A stretch of 64,000 bases of DNA from Marinobacter guineae (GTDB lineage Bacteria > Pseudomonadota > Gammaproteobacteria > Pseudomonadales > Oleiphilaceae): the NCBI RefSeq assembly GCF_002744735.1, contig NZ_KZ319340.1, positions 1,273,030-1,337,029 on the forward strand. Reading direction: 5' to 3'. The notes below the pieces were generated by a model. It did not search any database, had not been told where the DNA came from, and saw nothing but the letters and a program-made list of their open reading frames with translations. The translations under genes and the position numbers were made by a program. Shown piece after piece: positions 16,284 to 26,581 of the stretch (position 1 is the first letter of the stretch; each line of letters opens with the position of its first letter).

Positions 16284-17000
16284 TAAGCACGCGTCGAACA
16301 ACCGGCTGACCAGAACCGGTACAGCGGTTTCCATTCGCAGGATGCGGGGGCCCAGGTGGACGCCCCGGCAGCCGGCTTCTTCCAGTTTTTCGACTTCGTA
16401 GGGCGTAAAGCCACCTTCCGGGCCGATGCACAGGGCTGTGGGGCGGTTCAGGTGCACCGGGCAGGGAATGCTGGTTCCCGGGTGAGCCACCAGCGCCTGT
16501 TTGCCCTCCAGCAGAGCCGGCAACTCATCCTCCACGAACGGCTTGAACAGCTTTCGTGCCTGCACCCGGGGTATCCCCGTGTCTTTTGCCTGTTCCAGTC
16601 CCAGGATAAGGTTTTCCCGCACATGGTCTTCGGACAGCCACGGGGTTTGCCAGAAGCTTTTTTCCACCTTGTAGCTGTTGATCAGCCAGATATCCTTAAC
16701 GCCCTGGGTGGCGCAGGTTTGCAGGATACGGCGAAACATCTTTGGCCGGGGCATGGCCAGAATCAGCGTGAGAGGAAGGGGGGTAGGCGGCATCTGATCC
16801 AGTGTCACCCTGAGTTCCGCTTCGGTATCCGTAAGCCTCAGAACCTCGCCCATACCCATGTTGCCATCGGCGCGGCCGACGGGAACCGTGTCACCGGTAG
16901 CCACCTTGATAACGGACTGCAAATGGGTGAGGCGGCGGCCGCGCAGGATAACCCGGTCAGGGCCGACGAAGTCTTCGTCGAACAGTAACGCCAGGTTCAT
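16275..17000 (-). CDS. rsmE: 16S rRNA (uracil(1498)-N3)-methyltransferase
   Basis: SPOUT-fold methyltransferase that modifies U1498 of 16S rRNA. Visible are the N-terminal PUA-like part ([12 protein letters not shown]), then the knotted domain with [14 protein letters not shown] and [14 protein letters not shown], both diagnostic of RsmE. The start at 17000 overlaps the tatC stop by 4 nt; the longer frame to 17087 runs over tatC. 241 residues, the usual length. Confidence 0.95.
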   Translation of the reverse strand: MNLALLFDEDFVGPDRVILRGRRLTHLQSVIKVATGDTVPVGRADGNMGMGEVLRLTDTEAELRVTLDQMPPTPLPLTLILAMPRPKMFRRILQTCATQGVKDIWLINSYKVEKSFWQTPWLSEDHVRENLILGLEQAKDTGIPRVQARKLFKPFVEDELPALLEGKQALVAHPGTSIPCPVHLNRPTALCIGPEGGFTPYEVEKLEEAGCRGVHLGPRILRMETAVPVLVSRLFDACLSG

Positions 17001-17782
17001 TCGCCGGCAGGCTCGTCGGCTTCCGGTTCCTCTACTTCGCGTCTCGCCAGGCGGCCAAACAGGATGCCAATCTCGAACAGGATCCACATGGGCACCGCCA
17101 GCAGGGTCTGGGAGATGATATCTGGCGGGGTCAGCAGCATGCCGATGATAAAGCAGCCGACCACAACATAGGGGCGCTTCGCAGCCAGGTCATCCGGAGT
17201 GGTAGCACCTGTCAGGATCAGCAGCACGGTGGCGATGGGTATCTCGAATGCGACACCGAAGGCGAAGAACATTTTCAGCACAAAATTCAGGTAGCTGCTG
17301 ATATCGGGCAGTTCAACGATACCTTCCGGGCCGATGGCGGTGAAAAAACCGAACACCAGCGGGAACACCACGTAATAGGCGAAAGCTGCGCCCATGTAAA
17401 ACAGCAGCACCGAGGTAAATAGTAGCGGGAAGGCCAGCCGCTTCTCATGGGCATAAAGCCCCGGGGCTATAAAGCTCCAGAGCTGGTAGAGAATAATGGG
17501 GATGGCGGCGAACACCGACAGTACCAGCGCCAGCTTCAGTGGCGCGAAGAATGGCGAGGTGACGTCGGTTGCGATCATGGTCTGGCCGACCGGCAGCAGC
17601 GAACGGATGGGTTCGGACAACCAAAGATACAGCTCGTTGGCGAACGGGTAGATCGCAGCAAAGCAGATAACCACCGCCAGAACCATTTTCAGCAGGCGAT
17701 TGCGAAGTTCCAGCAAGTGCTCAATCAGAGGCATTTCCTGGTGTTCCGGAGGCATCTGATTACCGTCTGGCTTTGCATTCAT
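16997..17782 (-). CDS. tatC: Twin-arginine translocase subunit TatC
   Basis: Core Tat translocon receptor in the inner membrane, exporting folded proteins with twin-arginine signals. The 261-residue product has six predicted membrane spans and the conserved HLLELRNRLLK near the N-terminus, the part that binds signal peptides. The ATG overlaps tatB by 4 nt and the stop overlaps rsmE. The C-terminal tail is acidic ([11 protein letters not shown]). Confidence 0.97.
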   Translation of the reverse strand: MNAKPDGNQMPPEHQEMPLIEHLLELRNRLLKMVLAVVICFAAIYPFANELYLWLSEPIRSLLPVGQTMIATDVTSPFFAPLKLALVLSVFAAIPIILYQLWSFIAPGLYAHEKRLAFPLLFTSVLLFYMGAAFAYYVVFPLVFGFFTAIGPEGIVELPDISSYLNFVLKMFFAFGVAFEIPIATVLLILTGATTPDDLAAKRPYVVVGCFIIGMLLTPPDIISQTLLAVPMWILFEIGILFGRLARREVEEPEADEPAGE

Positions 17783-18270
17783 GAACGTTTATCCGGCGGA
17801 CTTTGCGGGGTTTCAGGCTGATCCTTGGTATTCTCGGCGGCGGCCTCCCCGACAGGGGAGGTATCGCCGGATTCCGGTGAAGCAACGCCGGCATCGTGCT
17901 GATCAGGTTCACTTGCAGCGTTGGTTGGCTGGCTTCCGGCCACCCGTCGGGTCGCCGGAGCAGGCCTGGGCTTTTTGGTTTCGTTCTCGGGCAGGATCAT
18001 ATGCTCGTATTTTTTGGCTTCATCCAGAGCGCCGCGCACGGTTTTCTGAACGTCGTCCAGACCCACATCCCCCGCCTTGCGGAGTTCTTCACGGAGTTCG
18101 TCAGCTTTCAGCTGCCGGTCCAGTTCCGAGGTGAACTGGCTGACCATGCGTCGGGCACCGCCCACCCACCGCCCGGCCGCGCGGGCTGCCGTGGGCAGAC
18201 GCTCGGGGCCAAGCACTAACAGCGCAATGACGCCACAGATCAGCAGCTCAAGAAAGCCAATATCGAACAT
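17779..18270 (-). CDS. tatB: Sec-independent protein translocase TatB
   Basis: 163 residues: an N-terminal membrane helix (MFDIGFLELLICGVIALLVLG), the PERLP hinge, an amphipathic helix, and a long acidic, proline-rich C-terminal tail. TatB pairs with TatC in substrate recognition. It is 11 nt downstream of tatA and overlaps tatC by 4 nt. Confidence 0.96.
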   Translation of the reverse strand: MFDIGFLELLICGVIALLVLGPERLPTAARAAGRWVGGARRMVSQFTSELDRQLKADELREELRKAGDVGLDDVQKTVRGALDEAKKYEHMILPENETKKPRPAPATRRVAGSQPTNAASEPDQHDAGVASPESGDTSPVGEAAAENTKDQPETPQSPPDKRS

Positions 18271-18281
18271 TCAGCCTGATC

Positions 18282-18515
18282 TCAGCTGTGGGACTTGTCC
18301 CGGGGCTTTTCTTCAGCCGCCTGTTGCGGCTGCTCGTCGGTTTTGCCTTCCAGGGATTCCTTATCCTCATCCTTGGAGTCGTCGTCGCCCATGGACTTCT
18401 TGAAGCCGCGGATGGCGCCACCCAGGTCGCTACCGATGTTGCGCAGTTTCTTGGTTCCGAACAACAGAATAACAATGCCGAGTACGATAAGTAATTGCCA
18501 GATGCTGATACCCAT
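18282..18515 (-). CDS. tatA: Sec-independent protein translocase TatA
   Basis: 77-residue pore-forming subunit. The short membrane helix ([20 protein letters not shown]) is followed by [19 protein letters not shown], the canonical amphipathic helix, then a charged tail. First gene of tatABC and preceded by GAGGACC. hisE lies 89 nt upstream on the same strand. Confidence 0.96.
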   Translation of the reverse strand: MGISIWQLLIVLGIVILLFGTKKLRNIGSDLGGAIRGFKKSMGDDDSKDEDKESLEGKTDEQPQQAAEEKPRDKSHS

Positions 18516-18604
18516 TACGGGGTCCTCGTTTTAATGTTTCTGTTCCGTGACATTGTACGTTACCAGAATCCGTTCGCGGAAACCCCCGTTAGGGGTACTC
18601 CCGG

Positions 18605-18934
18605 TCACTTGTTCCGTGACGCTTTTTCTTCGAGTCCTGACAGGTCGAACCGGCTGGCCAGCTCGTCGAGAATGTCCTTGGGGCCGAGTCCGAGACTGGA
18701 TAGCATTACCAGGCTATGAAACCACAGGTCTGCGGTTTCGTAGACCACATCCCGGGTTTCACCGGAATGTTCTGCGTCCTTGGCCGCCAGCAAGGTTTCC
18801 GTGCATTCTTCTCCCACCTTTTCCAGGATCTTGTTCAGACCCTTGGCATGGAGGCTGGCTACATAGGACGTTTCCGGGTCTGCTTCCTTTCGGGCTTCAA
18901 GAACCCTGGCCAGGTTTTCCAGTACATCGCTCAC
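18605..18934 (-). CDS. hisE: Phosphoribosyl-ATP pyrophosphatase
   Basis: Second step of histidine synthesis, hydrolysing PR-ATP to PR-AMP. 109 residues of the all-alpha MazG-like fold, with conserved [15 protein letters not shown] and [13 protein letters not shown] segments carrying metal-binding acidic residues. Twelve bases separate it from hisI upstream, so the two split enzymes are cotranscribed. Confidence 0.96.
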   Translation of the reverse strand: MSDVLENLARVLEARKEADPETSYVASLHAKGLNKILEKVGEECTETLLAAKDAEHSGETRDVVYETADLWFHSLVMLSSLGLGPKDILDELASRFDLSGLEEKASRNK

Positions 18935-18946
18935 TGTCCGTGCTCC

Positions 18947-19363
18947 TCAGTTGCTGCCGTAAATGGCGTCCGGGTCTTTGATCACCGGGTCAACCCTGAC
19001 CCACTGGCCGTCTTTCAGGGCCCGGTAAAAGCAGCTGCGTCTGCCAGTATGGCAGGCGATACCACCTTTTTGTTCCACCTTCAGCAGAATCACATCCTCG
19101 TCGCAGTCCAGTCGAATCTCCCGGACCACCTGTTCATGGCCGGACGTTTCGCCCTTGCGCCAGAGCTTGCCCCGGGAACGGGACCAGTATACCGCATGGC
19201 CTTCTTCGGCTGTCAGTCTGAGAGATTGCCGGTTCATCCACGCCATCATCAGGATGTCACCGGTCTCCGCGTCCTGGGCAATGGCCGGCACCAGGCCTTC
19301 TGGTGTCCAACGGACAGCATCCAGCCAGTCAGGGGTCTCGACGTTATCGGAGCAATCTTGCAT
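18947..19363 (-). CDS. hisI: Phosphoribosyl-AMP cyclohydrolase
   Basis: Third step of histidine synthesis, opening the adenine ring of PR-AMP. 138 residues. The zinc cysteines lie in LDCDED and in the C-terminal [24 protein letters not shown] and [10 protein letters not shown] are family signatures. It sits between ubiB and hisE in the usual Pseudomonas-type order. Confidence 0.96.
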   Translation of the reverse strand: MQDCSDNVETPDWLDAVRWTPEGLVPAIAQDAETGDILMMAWMNRQSLRLTAEEGHAVYWSRSRGKLWRKGETSGHEQVVREIRLDCDEDVILLKVEQKGGIACHTGRRSCFYRALKDGQWVRVDPVIKDPDAIYGSN

Positions 19364-19390
19364 TTTTGTGAATCCTGAAGTCTTTATTGG

Positions 19391-21034
19391 TCATCGGCCG
19401 CCTCGGAGAACCAGTCCGCCGGCAATAGCGAACAGTGCCCACCCCCAGGCAGGCAGCTCGTCAACCCACTGCCGGGACTCGGGTTGGGTACCGAGCAGCG
19501 CTCCGGCAACCAGTATTGCGGCTACAGCGGTTCTGCGCCAGCGTCGCTCGGTACGCTTCTGCTGTTCCCGGAGCAGCTCCAGTGTAGCCCGATTCTGCTG
19601 CTCTGTGGGCCCGGAATGTCGGAGTTGCAGAAGCGCGTCGTGCACTAGCTGGGGCATTTCCGGTGACTGTTCGAGCCAGGACGGCAGATGCGACTGGAGT
19701 GACTTGATCAGTCCGGACGGGCCAATGCGCTTACGCATCCAGGTTTCGAGGAACGGCTGGGCCGTGCTCCAGAGGTCCAGTTCCGGGTAGAGCTGGCGGC
19801 CCAGGCCTTCGACGTTCAGCAGGGTTTTCTGTAGCAGTACCAGCTGGGGCTGCACCTCCATGTTGAACCGTCTTGCGGTCTGGAACAGGCGCAGCAGGAA
19901 GTGGCCGAACGAAATGTCTTTCAGGGGCTTCTCGAAAATGGGCTCACAAACGGTACGGATCGCTGCCTCGAATTCGTTAACCCGGGTATCCGGTGGTACC
20001 CAACCGGACTGGATGTGCAGCTGCGCCACCTGGCGGTAGTCCCGGCGGAAAAAGGCCAGCAGGTTGCGGGCGAGGTAGCTCTGGTCGTCCGGTGCCAGGG
20101 TACCGACGATCCCGAAATCGATGGCGATGTAACGGGGATCGGCGGGATTTGAGACGTCCACGAAAATATTGCCGGGGTGCATGTCGGCGTGGAAGAAGCT
20201 GTCCCGGAACACCTGGGTAAAAAAGATCTCGACCCCTTTCTCTGCCAGAACCTTCATATCCGCACCGGCCGCTTTGAGGGCTGCGGTATCGGCGATGGGA
20301 ATGCCATGAATGCGCTCCATTACCAGCACGGTTTTGCGCGTGTAGTCCCAGTCAATGAACGGAATATAAATCAGTGAGGAATTCTCGAAATTCCGGCGCA
20401 GCTGGCTGGCGTTGGCAGCTTCCCGCTGCAGGTCCAGTTCATCGTGAATGGTAGAGTCGTAGTCTTCCACAACCTCCACCGGATGCAGGCGTTTGCCTTC
20501 GGACCAGTATTTTTCCAGCAGCCCGGCCATCAGGTACATCAGGGCCAGATCCTGGCGAATGACCTTTTCGATGCCGGGTCGCAATACCTTGACCACTACC
20601 TTCTGGCCGTTGCGCAGCGTCGCGGCGTGTACCTGGGCAACGGATGCCGAGGCCATCGGGTCCGGGCTGAATTCGGCAAACAGGTCGGCTACCGGTGCAC
20701 CCAGGGAGGTTTCGATGATGCCCCGGGCAACGTCACTGGGAAAGGGCGGAACCCGGTCCTGGAGATTTTTCAGGGATTCGGCCATGTCATCCGGCAACAG
20801 GTCTCTTCGCGTCGAGAGTATCTGGCCAAACTTGACGAAGACTGGTCCCAGTTCCTCCAGCGCCAGGCGCAGCCGGTCCCCGCGGCTGAGCTTGGGTTGT
20901 GGAAACAGGTGCCACGGAGCCAGGAGGAAAAACACCTTCAGGGGGGCGGGCAGCTCCGACAGCGGCAGAAACGTGTCCAGCCGGTAACGGCAAAATACCC
21001 AGGCAATTCGAAACAGGCGTTGCAGGCGGGTCAC
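19391..21034 (-). CDS. ubiB: Ubiquinone biosynthesis regulatory kinase-like ATPase UbiB
   Basis: 547-residue atypical kinase/ATPase of the ADCK/ABC1 family needed for coenzyme Q synthesis. It carries the KxGQ motif in [17 protein letters not shown] near residue 70, the alanine-rich loop SVAQVHAA, the HADMHPGN catalytic loop and the IDFG metal motif. The C-terminus has two hydrophobic spans that anchor it in the inner membrane ([13 protein letters not shown] and [12 protein letters not shown]). Overlaps ubiJ by 4 nt. Confidence 0.96.
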   Translation of the reverse strand: MTRLQRLFRIAWVFCRYRLDTFLPLSELPAPLKVFFLLAPWHLFPQPKLSRGDRLRLALEELGPVFVKFGQILSTRRDLLPDDMAESLKNLQDRVPPFPSDVARGIIETSLGAPVADLFAEFSPDPMASASVAQVHAATLRNGQKVVVKVLRPGIEKVIRQDLALMYLMAGLLEKYWSEGKRLHPVEVVEDYDSTIHDELDLQREAANASQLRRNFENSSLIYIPFIDWDYTRKTVLVMERIHGIPIADTAALKAAGADMKVLAEKGVEIFFTQVFRDSFFHADMHPGNIFVDVSNPADPRYIAIDFGIVGTLAPDDQSYLARNLLAFFRRDYRQVAQLHIQSGWVPPDTRVNEFEAAIRTVCEPIFEKPLKDISFGHFLLRLFQTARRFNMEVQPQLVLLQKTLLNVEGLGRQLYPELDLWSTAQPFLETWMRKRIGPSGLIKSLQSHLPSWLEQSPEMPQLVHDALLQLRHSGPTEQQNRATLELLREQQKRTERRWRRTAVAAILVAGALLGTQPESRQWVDELPAWGWALFAIAGGLVLRGGR

Positions 21035-21672
21035 GGGTTCTCCGGTTCGTCAGTGGTGCCGCGGTTTTCCATCAGGTTGAGCCTGGCCTCCAGTCGTTCT
21101 GTGCGCAGGCAAAGGTCATCGATGTCCTCGAAGGTGGCTTCCAGTTCCCGTCGCCCTGGCAGGCCGCGGCTTTCCTCGTGCACATACTCTTCGATATTGG
21201 TATTGAGAGAGTGAAGTGCCTGCTGGCTCCAGCGGACGGCACCGCGAATGCGCTGGCCGAGAAAATGGGCGGGGACATCGCCGATGTGGCGGGCCATGGC
21301 CGCTTCCCAGTCTGGCTCCAGCTGGTTCAGCGCGCGTTGAAGCTGGTGGGCCAGCGCCGTGTCACCGGTGACCTGAAGGCGGCCATCGGCGAAGACGCGG
21401 TCGTCACCGGTTGCCAGGGCAGCAAAGGCGAGAGGTTTGCCGGTTATCTCCAGGGCCGGTTGTTGCGCCGGCTGGCTGCCAACCAGGACCCGGTTACCGG
21501 CTCGGTCCAGGGTATAGGAGAAGGTAATCGGATCGGTGATGTTGAGCTGCACCGGCCCTGCCAATGCCTTCATCAGTGCCTGGTGTCCGGCCGGATCCAA
21601 TTCCAGTGCCCGGTTAAGGGCACTTTCCAGGATGGCGGTGATGGCAGAGAGCAGGGTGGGGCCGGGAAACAT
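21031..21672 (-). CDS. ubiJ: Ubiquinone biosynthesis accessory factor UbiJ (SCP2 domain)
   Basis: 213-residue protein with an N-terminal SCP2-like lipid-binding domain (residues about 15-115) and a C-terminal coiled-coil ([20 protein letters not shown]). UbiJ scaffolds the Ubi metabolon around bound polyprenyl intermediates. The ATG overlaps the ubiE stop by one base. Recognition relies heavily on position between ubiE and ubiB, since the sequence is poorly conserved. Confidence 0.93.
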   Translation of the reverse strand: MFPGPTLLSAITAILESALNRALELDPAGHQALMKALAGPVQLNITDPITFSYTLDRAGNRVLVGSQPAQQPALEITGKPLAFAALATGDDRVFADGRLQVTGDTALAHQLQRALNQLEPDWEAAMARHIGDVPAHFLGQRIRGAVRWSQQALHSLNTNIEEYVHEESRGLPGRRELEATFEDIDDLCLRTERLEARLNLMENRGTTDEPENP

Positions 21673-22463
21673 CAGGGCTTGATTCCCACGTGCAGTGCGA
21701 CGATGCCGCCGGTCATGTTGTAGTACTTGCAGTTCACCAGGCCGGCTTCTTCCATCATACCCTTCAGGGTTTCCTGGTCTGGATGCATGCGGATGGATTC
21801 CGCCAGGTATTTGTAGCTTTCGCTGTCACCGGCAATGAGCTGACCCATCAGCGGAAGTGCGGAGAACGAATAGGTGTCGTAGGCCTTGCTCAGCAGCGGA
21901 TTGGTGGGCTTGGAAAACTCCAGGATCATCAGCTTGCCGCCCGGTTTGAGAACCCGGGTCATATCTCGCAGGGCCTGATCCTTGTCGGTCACGTTTCGCA
22001 GCCCGAACGCGATGGAAACGGCGTTGAAATTGTTGTCCGGGAACGGTAAGTGCTCGGCATCCGCCTGGACATACTCGATGTTGCCGGCGTAGCCGCGGTC
22101 TGTCAGCCGGCTGCGGCCGACCTGGAGCATGGAGGCGTTGATGTCGGCCAGCACAACCCTGCCTGATGGCCCCACCAGATCCGAGAATTTCATGGTGAGA
22201 TCGCCGGTGCCACCGGCAATGTCGAGCACCTGATGGCCTGGCCGTACACCGGAAAGCTCGATGGTGAAGCGTTTCCAGAGACGGTGGATGCCCATGGACA
22301 TCAGATCATTCATGAGGTCGTACTTGCCAGCCACACTGTGGAAAACCTCTGCCACCTGGCTTGCCTTCTGGCTCTTGGGCACATTGCGGAAGCCAAAGTG
22401 GGTGACGTCGTCCTGGCCGTTGCTGTTTCCGGCCTGGCCGGCTGGCGTTTGCTGCTCGCTCAT
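21672..22463 (-). CDS. ubiE: Ubiquinone/menaquinone biosynthesis C-methyltransferase
   Basis: SAM-dependent C-methyltransferase of quinone synthesis. The 263-residue product has the SAM motif [12 protein letters not shown], the family signature [17 protein letters not shown] and the second signature [20 protein letters not shown]. It is the first gene of the long minus-strand run ubiE-ubiJ-ubiB-hisI-hisE-tatABC-rsmE. A short polar N-terminal extension ([16 protein letters not shown]) precedes the conserved part. Confidence 0.97.
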   Translation of the reverse strand: MSEQQTPAGQAGNSNGQDDVTHFGFRNVPKSQKASQVAEVFHSVAGKYDLMNDLMSMGIHRLWKRFTIELSGVRPGHQVLDIAGGTGDLTMKFSDLVGPSGRVVLADINASMLQVGRSRLTDRGYAGNIEYVQADAEHLPFPDNNFNAVSIAFGLRNVTDKDQALRDMTRVLKPGGKLMILEFSKPTNPLLSKAYDTYSFSALPLMGQLIAGDSESYKYLAESIRMHPDQETLKGMMEEAGLVNCKYYNMTGGIVALHVGIKP

Positions 22464-22588
22464 GGGGGATGTCCTGTCAGAATCTGAACCCCGTATTCTA
22501 ACCGCTGACGGGGTTGCTACAAGGGTGGCGGTGAGTTTAATAGCGCCCTAAACTGTAAATCCGTCCAAATTCAAGAGAAAACCGATTC

Positions 22589-22867
22589 ATGTCCGTTATT
22601 GATGTACACCGCCCGCACGCCCTGGATAAAGAACACGCAAGGCAGGCTGCCGAAACCCTGGCACAGGATCTGTCCAGCCAGTTCGACGTGCATTACCAGT
22701 GGGAAGGCGACCAACTGAAATTCAAGCGCAGTGGCGTCAAGGGGCACCTGAACATCACCCCGACAGATCTGCATATCCACCTGGAGCTCGGCATGATGCT
22801 GCGCCCCTTCAAATCGCGAATCGAGCAGGAAATCCATTCCCAGCTGGATCAGATCATCAAGGTCTGA
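22589..22867 (+). CDS. Polyhydroxyalkanoic acid system family protein
   Basis: 92-residue protein matching the small PHA-system family (TIGR02610 type): VIDVHRPHALDKEHAR at the start, GVKGHLNITPTDLHIHLELG in the middle and KSRIEQEIHSQLD at the end. Members are found with PHA synthase genes or, as here, near ubiE in Pseudomonas-like genomes. It is thought to be granule-associated or regulatory, but the role is unproven. Divergent from ubiE. Confidence 0.85.
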   Translation: MSVIDVHRPHALDKEHARQAAETLAQDLSSQFDVHYQWEGDQLKFKRSGVKGHLNITPTDLHIHLELGMMLRPFKSRIEQEIHSQLDQIIKV

Positions 22868-22888
22868 GGAATAGACTTATTGGGACTG

Positions 22889-23638
22889 CTACAGGTCGCC
22901 CGGCAGGCTGAAAGGCTCAGGGTGACCACTCAATATATTGCGCATCACCTGCTGCTCCCGGGTGACCAGTCGGTCGATCAGTAAATTTACATCATCCATC
23001 TTCCTGAACGCCGAGTAGCCCCGGTGCAGAAAGCTATGCAGATCGGTGAGGTCAGCCAATTCCGCCGGCGCGCGACTCATGGACAGCAACCAGCCGAGAG
23101 TGCGGTTGCGGACGTAACGGTCGAGCTGCTGGCCGACCTCCGCCACCAGGGTAATCTGTTTTTTCCTCTGATCCAGGCGTTCGCTGGCCCGGTAGGCAGT
23201 GCAATAGTGATCGTTGGTAAGCGAATCGGTGGGTATGCCCTGTTGATGGAAAAGCTCTGCCAGCTCCAGATCCAGCTGCTGGGTGATCAGGTTCAGCTCG
23301 ACCAGGCCGGCAAAGGTGTCCAGCAGGTTATCCGGCAACCACTTCACCATCTTGGGGAATACCCGGTCGATGTTGTCATCCCTGTGGGTCATGCCGGCCG
23401 GCGCGTAAAGATCGGTCAGCAGAAACTCCAGGCCGTGGTGGTAACCGGGGTGCTGGTAGAGATCGAGGTGGGTCGCTTTCAGGCGCTCTGCCTGCCAGTC
23501 GGCCACCCGGAATGTATTTTCCAGCAACGGATGCGCCGCTTTCAACCGCCGGAAATCGTGATAATCCAGCAACAGCTGCTGCAGCCGGCGAGCGCTTTCA
23601 GAGCGTGCTTCGGTAGCGACAAGGCGCTCACGGTACAT
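22889..23638 (-). CDS. FFLEELY-motif family protein
   Basis: 249-residue soluble, helical protein of unknown function. The motif that names the family appears in degenerate form as EFLLTDLYAPAG near residue 75, followed by RDDNIDRVFPKMVKWLP. I chose the ATG at 23638 because GGAG lies 9 nt upstream; a GTG at 23653 would add five residues. It sits between the PHA-system gene and a lipase-like hydrolase, a grouping seen in lipid-storing relatives. Confidence 0.72.
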   Translation of the reverse strand: MYRERLVATEARSESARRLQQLLLDYHDFRRLKAAHPLLENTFRVADWQAERLKATHLDLYQHPGYHHGLEFLLTDLYAPAGMTHRDDNIDRVFPKMVKWLPDNLLDTFAGLVELNLITQQLDLELAELFHQQGIPTDSLTNDHYCTAYRASERLDQRKKQITLVAEVGQQLDRYVRNRTLGWLLSMSRAPAELADLTDLHSFLHRGYSAFRKMDDVNLLIDRLVTREQQVMRNILSGHPEPFSLPGDL

Positions 23639-23728
23639 GGGGGTCGGCTCCACTAAACCTGATCATAGGAGAAGTGGCGTAGTTTAACGGAGCTGATCAG
23701 GTCTTGCAGCACGGTCGGGCAGGGCGCT

Positions 23729-24652
23729 CTACCCCTGGGCGGCCGCCGGCAGGGTTTCAAAACCGGGTACCCATTCCTTGCTGTCGAGGGTAATGAAATG
23801 GCTCGGAGCTTCTGTTTCCACGATTCTCATGGTGGTCGGGCTCTGGCGGGCACTGGCCAGCATGGAGGAACGATCGAGAATGCGGTCCACCGCCGGGATC
23901 AGGAAGGTGCCGTGGCGGACGTGGTTATAGATGTTGGTATCGGTGCGCGCCATCCAGTCCATGATGTTTTCGATATTGCGAACGATGGTCAAATGGTCCT
24001 TGGTGGCAGAGAACAGCTTACTCAGCAGTTGCTTCTTTCGCGGGTTCATCTTGCCGAAGAAGGTCTGGCCGTAGGCCGAAGAAGGCGCGCTGTTGATCAG
24101 GCGGATCAGCCATGGCCACATGCCGTGGCTGACGGGTTCCAGCAGCGTGGTAACCAGGGCATGAAGTTTACCCTGGGGCAATACTGGCGCTTCCAGTACT
24201 ACCTCCATATCTTCAAAAAGCTCCGGCCATTGCTTGATAGCCTCAAGAATCACTGCCCCGCCCCGAGAATGGCCGTGTACCCGAACATTCTGGGTGGTAG
24301 GCAGGTTAGACAGGGCCTGGTTCAGAATACAGGCATCGTACTCAATGGTGCCTTCAAGATGCTTGATCGGCACTTCCCAATCCGGGGCCTCCGGCGTAAT
24401 GCCGTTCACCGGGATATGGTAGTTGCTGCAGGTAAGAAGAATCAGCTCGGTGGTGGGCGCTTCGTAGGCCTGGGTAAAGTAGCAGTGGTTTTCCAGAAAA
24501 CCATGCACGCCGACAACCGTCTGTTCCGCCTTGCCGCTGTGGTTGCGAACGGAAACAGCGCCTTTGCCAACGCGATAAACCTGCCCCGAAAACATTTCCG
24601 AGTAGGCGCTTTCTATCGGTTTTATCAACTTGCGAACATGGCTCGCTTTCAT
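23729..24652 (-). CDS. Alpha/beta-fold hydrolase, lipase-like
   Basis: 307-residue hydrolase. The oxyanion-hole HGF is at residues 50-52 and the nucleophile elbow GHSRGG at 127-132, with S129 the likely nucleophile. A C-terminal APSHFITLDS would supply the histidine. There is no clear signal peptide, so it is probably cytoplasmic. It is divergent from the acyltransferase gene, which suggests but does not show a role in ester or lipid turnover. Confidence 0.75.
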   Translation of the reverse strand: MKASHVRKLIKPIESAYSEMFSGQVYRVGKGAVSVRNHSGKAEQTVVGVHGFLENHCYFTQAYEAPTTELILLTCSNYHIPVNGITPEAPDWEVPIKHLEGTIEYDACILNQALSNLPTTQNVRVHGHSRGGAVILEAIKQWPELFEDMEVVLEAPVLPQGKLHALVTTLLEPVSHGMWPWLIRLINSAPSSAYGQTFFGKMNPRKKQLLSKLFSATKDHLTIVRNIENIMDWMARTDTNIYNHVRHGTFLIPAVDRILDRSSMLASARQSPTTMRIVETEAPSHFITLDSKEWVPGFETLPAAAQG

Positions 24653-24975
24653 AACTGCTCTCCCCCCAGCACGGCAATGGACCTTTTATTGGAATTTCAG
24701 TGTGCTGGTATCCCTTTGTACCCCCGATCGGGTCACCAGGTTATTGGCGCCGGATACCGATTTTACGGTCCCCCAGAGCCAATCAATGACTGATTCGGGT
24801 GTTTAATAACCATTGCATTAAGGCTTATAACCAGTATAGGACTGAATAGTTACTCACGTGTAATTTTTTGTAACACCGCAAACCCGCTCCGTCTGTGGAG
24901 CCTGCCGGGCTTGTCTGGCACAATGCGGGGTTCGGTTTTTACTTACCATCACCATTCTTCCAGGGACGTTCGGGT
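24653..24975. other. Divergent intergenic region, no gene seen
   Basis: About 320 nt between the divergent hydrolase and acyltransferase genes. The stretch 24,800-24,875 is clearly AT-rich against its surroundings and probably holds promoters for one or both genes. I could not fix a convincing -35/-10 pair, and I see no repeat or RNA. Confidence 0.5.
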
Positions 24976-26409
24976 TTGAGTCACGAGCAATCGCACCTTC
25001 TGCTACCTGCGGATTCGGCCTGGCTGGCCCTGGAGCGCCCGGAAAACCCCATGACCATCACCGTGATGCTGCGGGTTGATGGTCTGACTGCGCCGCGCTT
25101 TCGGGATTTTCTCAGGGTTTATTGGATGGCCTGGGAGCGTTTCCGGTACATGCCGGTGAAGCGGTCACCGGCCTGGTGGTGGGAGCCGGACCCGATGTTC
25201 GATGTACGGCATCACCTCGATGTGGTGGTGGACCGCTTTACGCCGGCGACTCTCCGGGAGTGGGTGTCGGCCCGGCTGAATCAGCCTCTGCCCATGTACC
25301 GCCCGCGTTGGAAATTCTGGCTGGCCCCGAATGCCGAGGGCGGCGCCGTGCTGTTACTGCGCATTCACCATTGCTATGCCGATGGCCTGTCCCTGTTGGG
25401 TATTTTTGATCGTCTGTGTCCGCCATCGCCTCAGCAGCATCCTGCTCTTTACGGCGCTCAGGAAACTGCCGAATTGGCCCGCTGGACATCGGCTGCAAAG
25501 GCCTGGTTTGGACAATTGATGGCAATGGACCCGTCGTCTGAGGAGCCCAATGCCGGCCTCGGGCCAGATGGCGCCAGCGGGAATCAATGGCAGGACGCGG
25601 GCCGATTGCTGGAGCGGGTTGCCCAGAAGAGCCTGAAGCTGGTACACGAATTCTCGGAATTCCTGGTGGAGCCGGAAGATACGGTGACGGATCTGAGACG
25701 GCCACTGCTGGGGCGTCGGCACTGTCGCTGGTCTGATCCGGTTCCGCTGGACCGTTTCCGGGCCATAGCCAGAGCCACCAATGCCACCATTAATGACGTG
25801 TTGCTCAGCTGCGTGGCAGCAGCGATCCGGACCCGTCTGGGTATTGAAGGCGAAGATCTGGATGAGGCGATTCTCCACGCTGCGGTACCTGTCGATATTC
25901 GCGGTCGGCTGCCGGAGGATTTGCAGCCGGCGCCTGGCGCGCTGGGAAACTATTTCGGAACTGTGTTTGTACCTTTGCCGGTGGATGGCGAAAGCCCGTT
26001 GGAGCGCCTCTACCGCATCAAGCATGAAACCCGCAGACTCAAGAAGAGCTGGCAACCCGGTATTGCCTGGGGGCTGGCGGCGAGCGCCACGGTTATTCCT
26101 GAACCCTGGCGGGAGCCGGTAGCCGATACCTTCTACCGCAAGGCCAGTGCAGTGGTTTCCAACGTGCCTGGTACGGCGGAGACCCGTTACATGGCCGGTT
26201 GCCGGATATCCGAGCAGATGTTCTGGGTGCCCCAGGCGGGGAATATCGGCCTGGGCATCAGCATTGTCAGCTACGCGGGTCAGGTGCAGTTCGGCGTCGT
26301 CGCCGATGAAGCGGTCATGGCGGATCCCGAGGACTTCCTGAACGATTGCCTGCAGGAGCTGGCGCAGTTTCCCGGAGGTCTTTCCGGCGGTTTTTCCGAC
26401 AAGTACTAA
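24976..26409 (+). CDS. Wax ester synthase/diacylglycerol acyltransferase (WS/DGAT) family protein
   Basis: Acyl-CoA:alcohol or diacylglycerol O-acyltransferase family protein for storage lipid synthesis, membrane- or lipid-body-associated. The catalytic HHxxxDG motif is HHCYADG at residues 131-137. The NDVLL motif in the middle and the C-terminal SNVPGT are also family traits. I chose the TTG at 24976 because AGGGACG lies about 8 nt upstream, giving 477 residues; an ATG at 24895 would add 27. The N-terminal part (PMYRPRWKFWLA) departs from the common PLW pattern, so substrate preference is uncertain. Confidence 0.85.
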   Translation: MSHEQSHLLLPADSAWLALERPENPMTITVMLRVDGLTAPRFRDFLRVYWMAWERFRYMPVKRSPAWWWEPDPMFDVRHHLDVVVDRFTPATLREWVSARLNQPLPMYRPRWKFWLAPNAEGGAVLLLRIHHCYADGLSLLGIFDRLCPPSPQQHPALYGAQETAELARWTSAAKAWFGQLMAMDPSSEEPNAGLGPDGASGNQWQDAGRLLERVAQKSLKLVHEFSEFLVEPEDTVTDLRRPLLGRRHCRWSDPVPLDRFRAIARATNATINDVLLSCVAAAIRTRLGIEGEDLDEAILHAAVPVDIRGRLPEDLQPAPGALGNYFGTVFVPLPVDGESPLERLYRIKHETRRLKKSWQPGIAWGLAASATVIPEPWREPVADTFYRKASAVVSNVPGTAETRYMAGCRISEQMFWVPQAGNIGLGISIVSYAGQVQFGVVADEAVMADPEDFLNDCLQELAQFPGGLSGGFSDKY

Positions 26410-26581
26410 TCCCAAAGTTTCATTTCAGTTGCCTCCCAAATGAGCAGAAAACCTGCTCCCTAGACGCATTTCCCCCTTCTCCCGCATAACCGACCATGGA
26501 ATTCAGGCGACAGACCAAGCCTGGAGTTGCCGGATAACCCGGAACTCCGATCCCAGATTTCCAAAAACAACCGGGGGAACT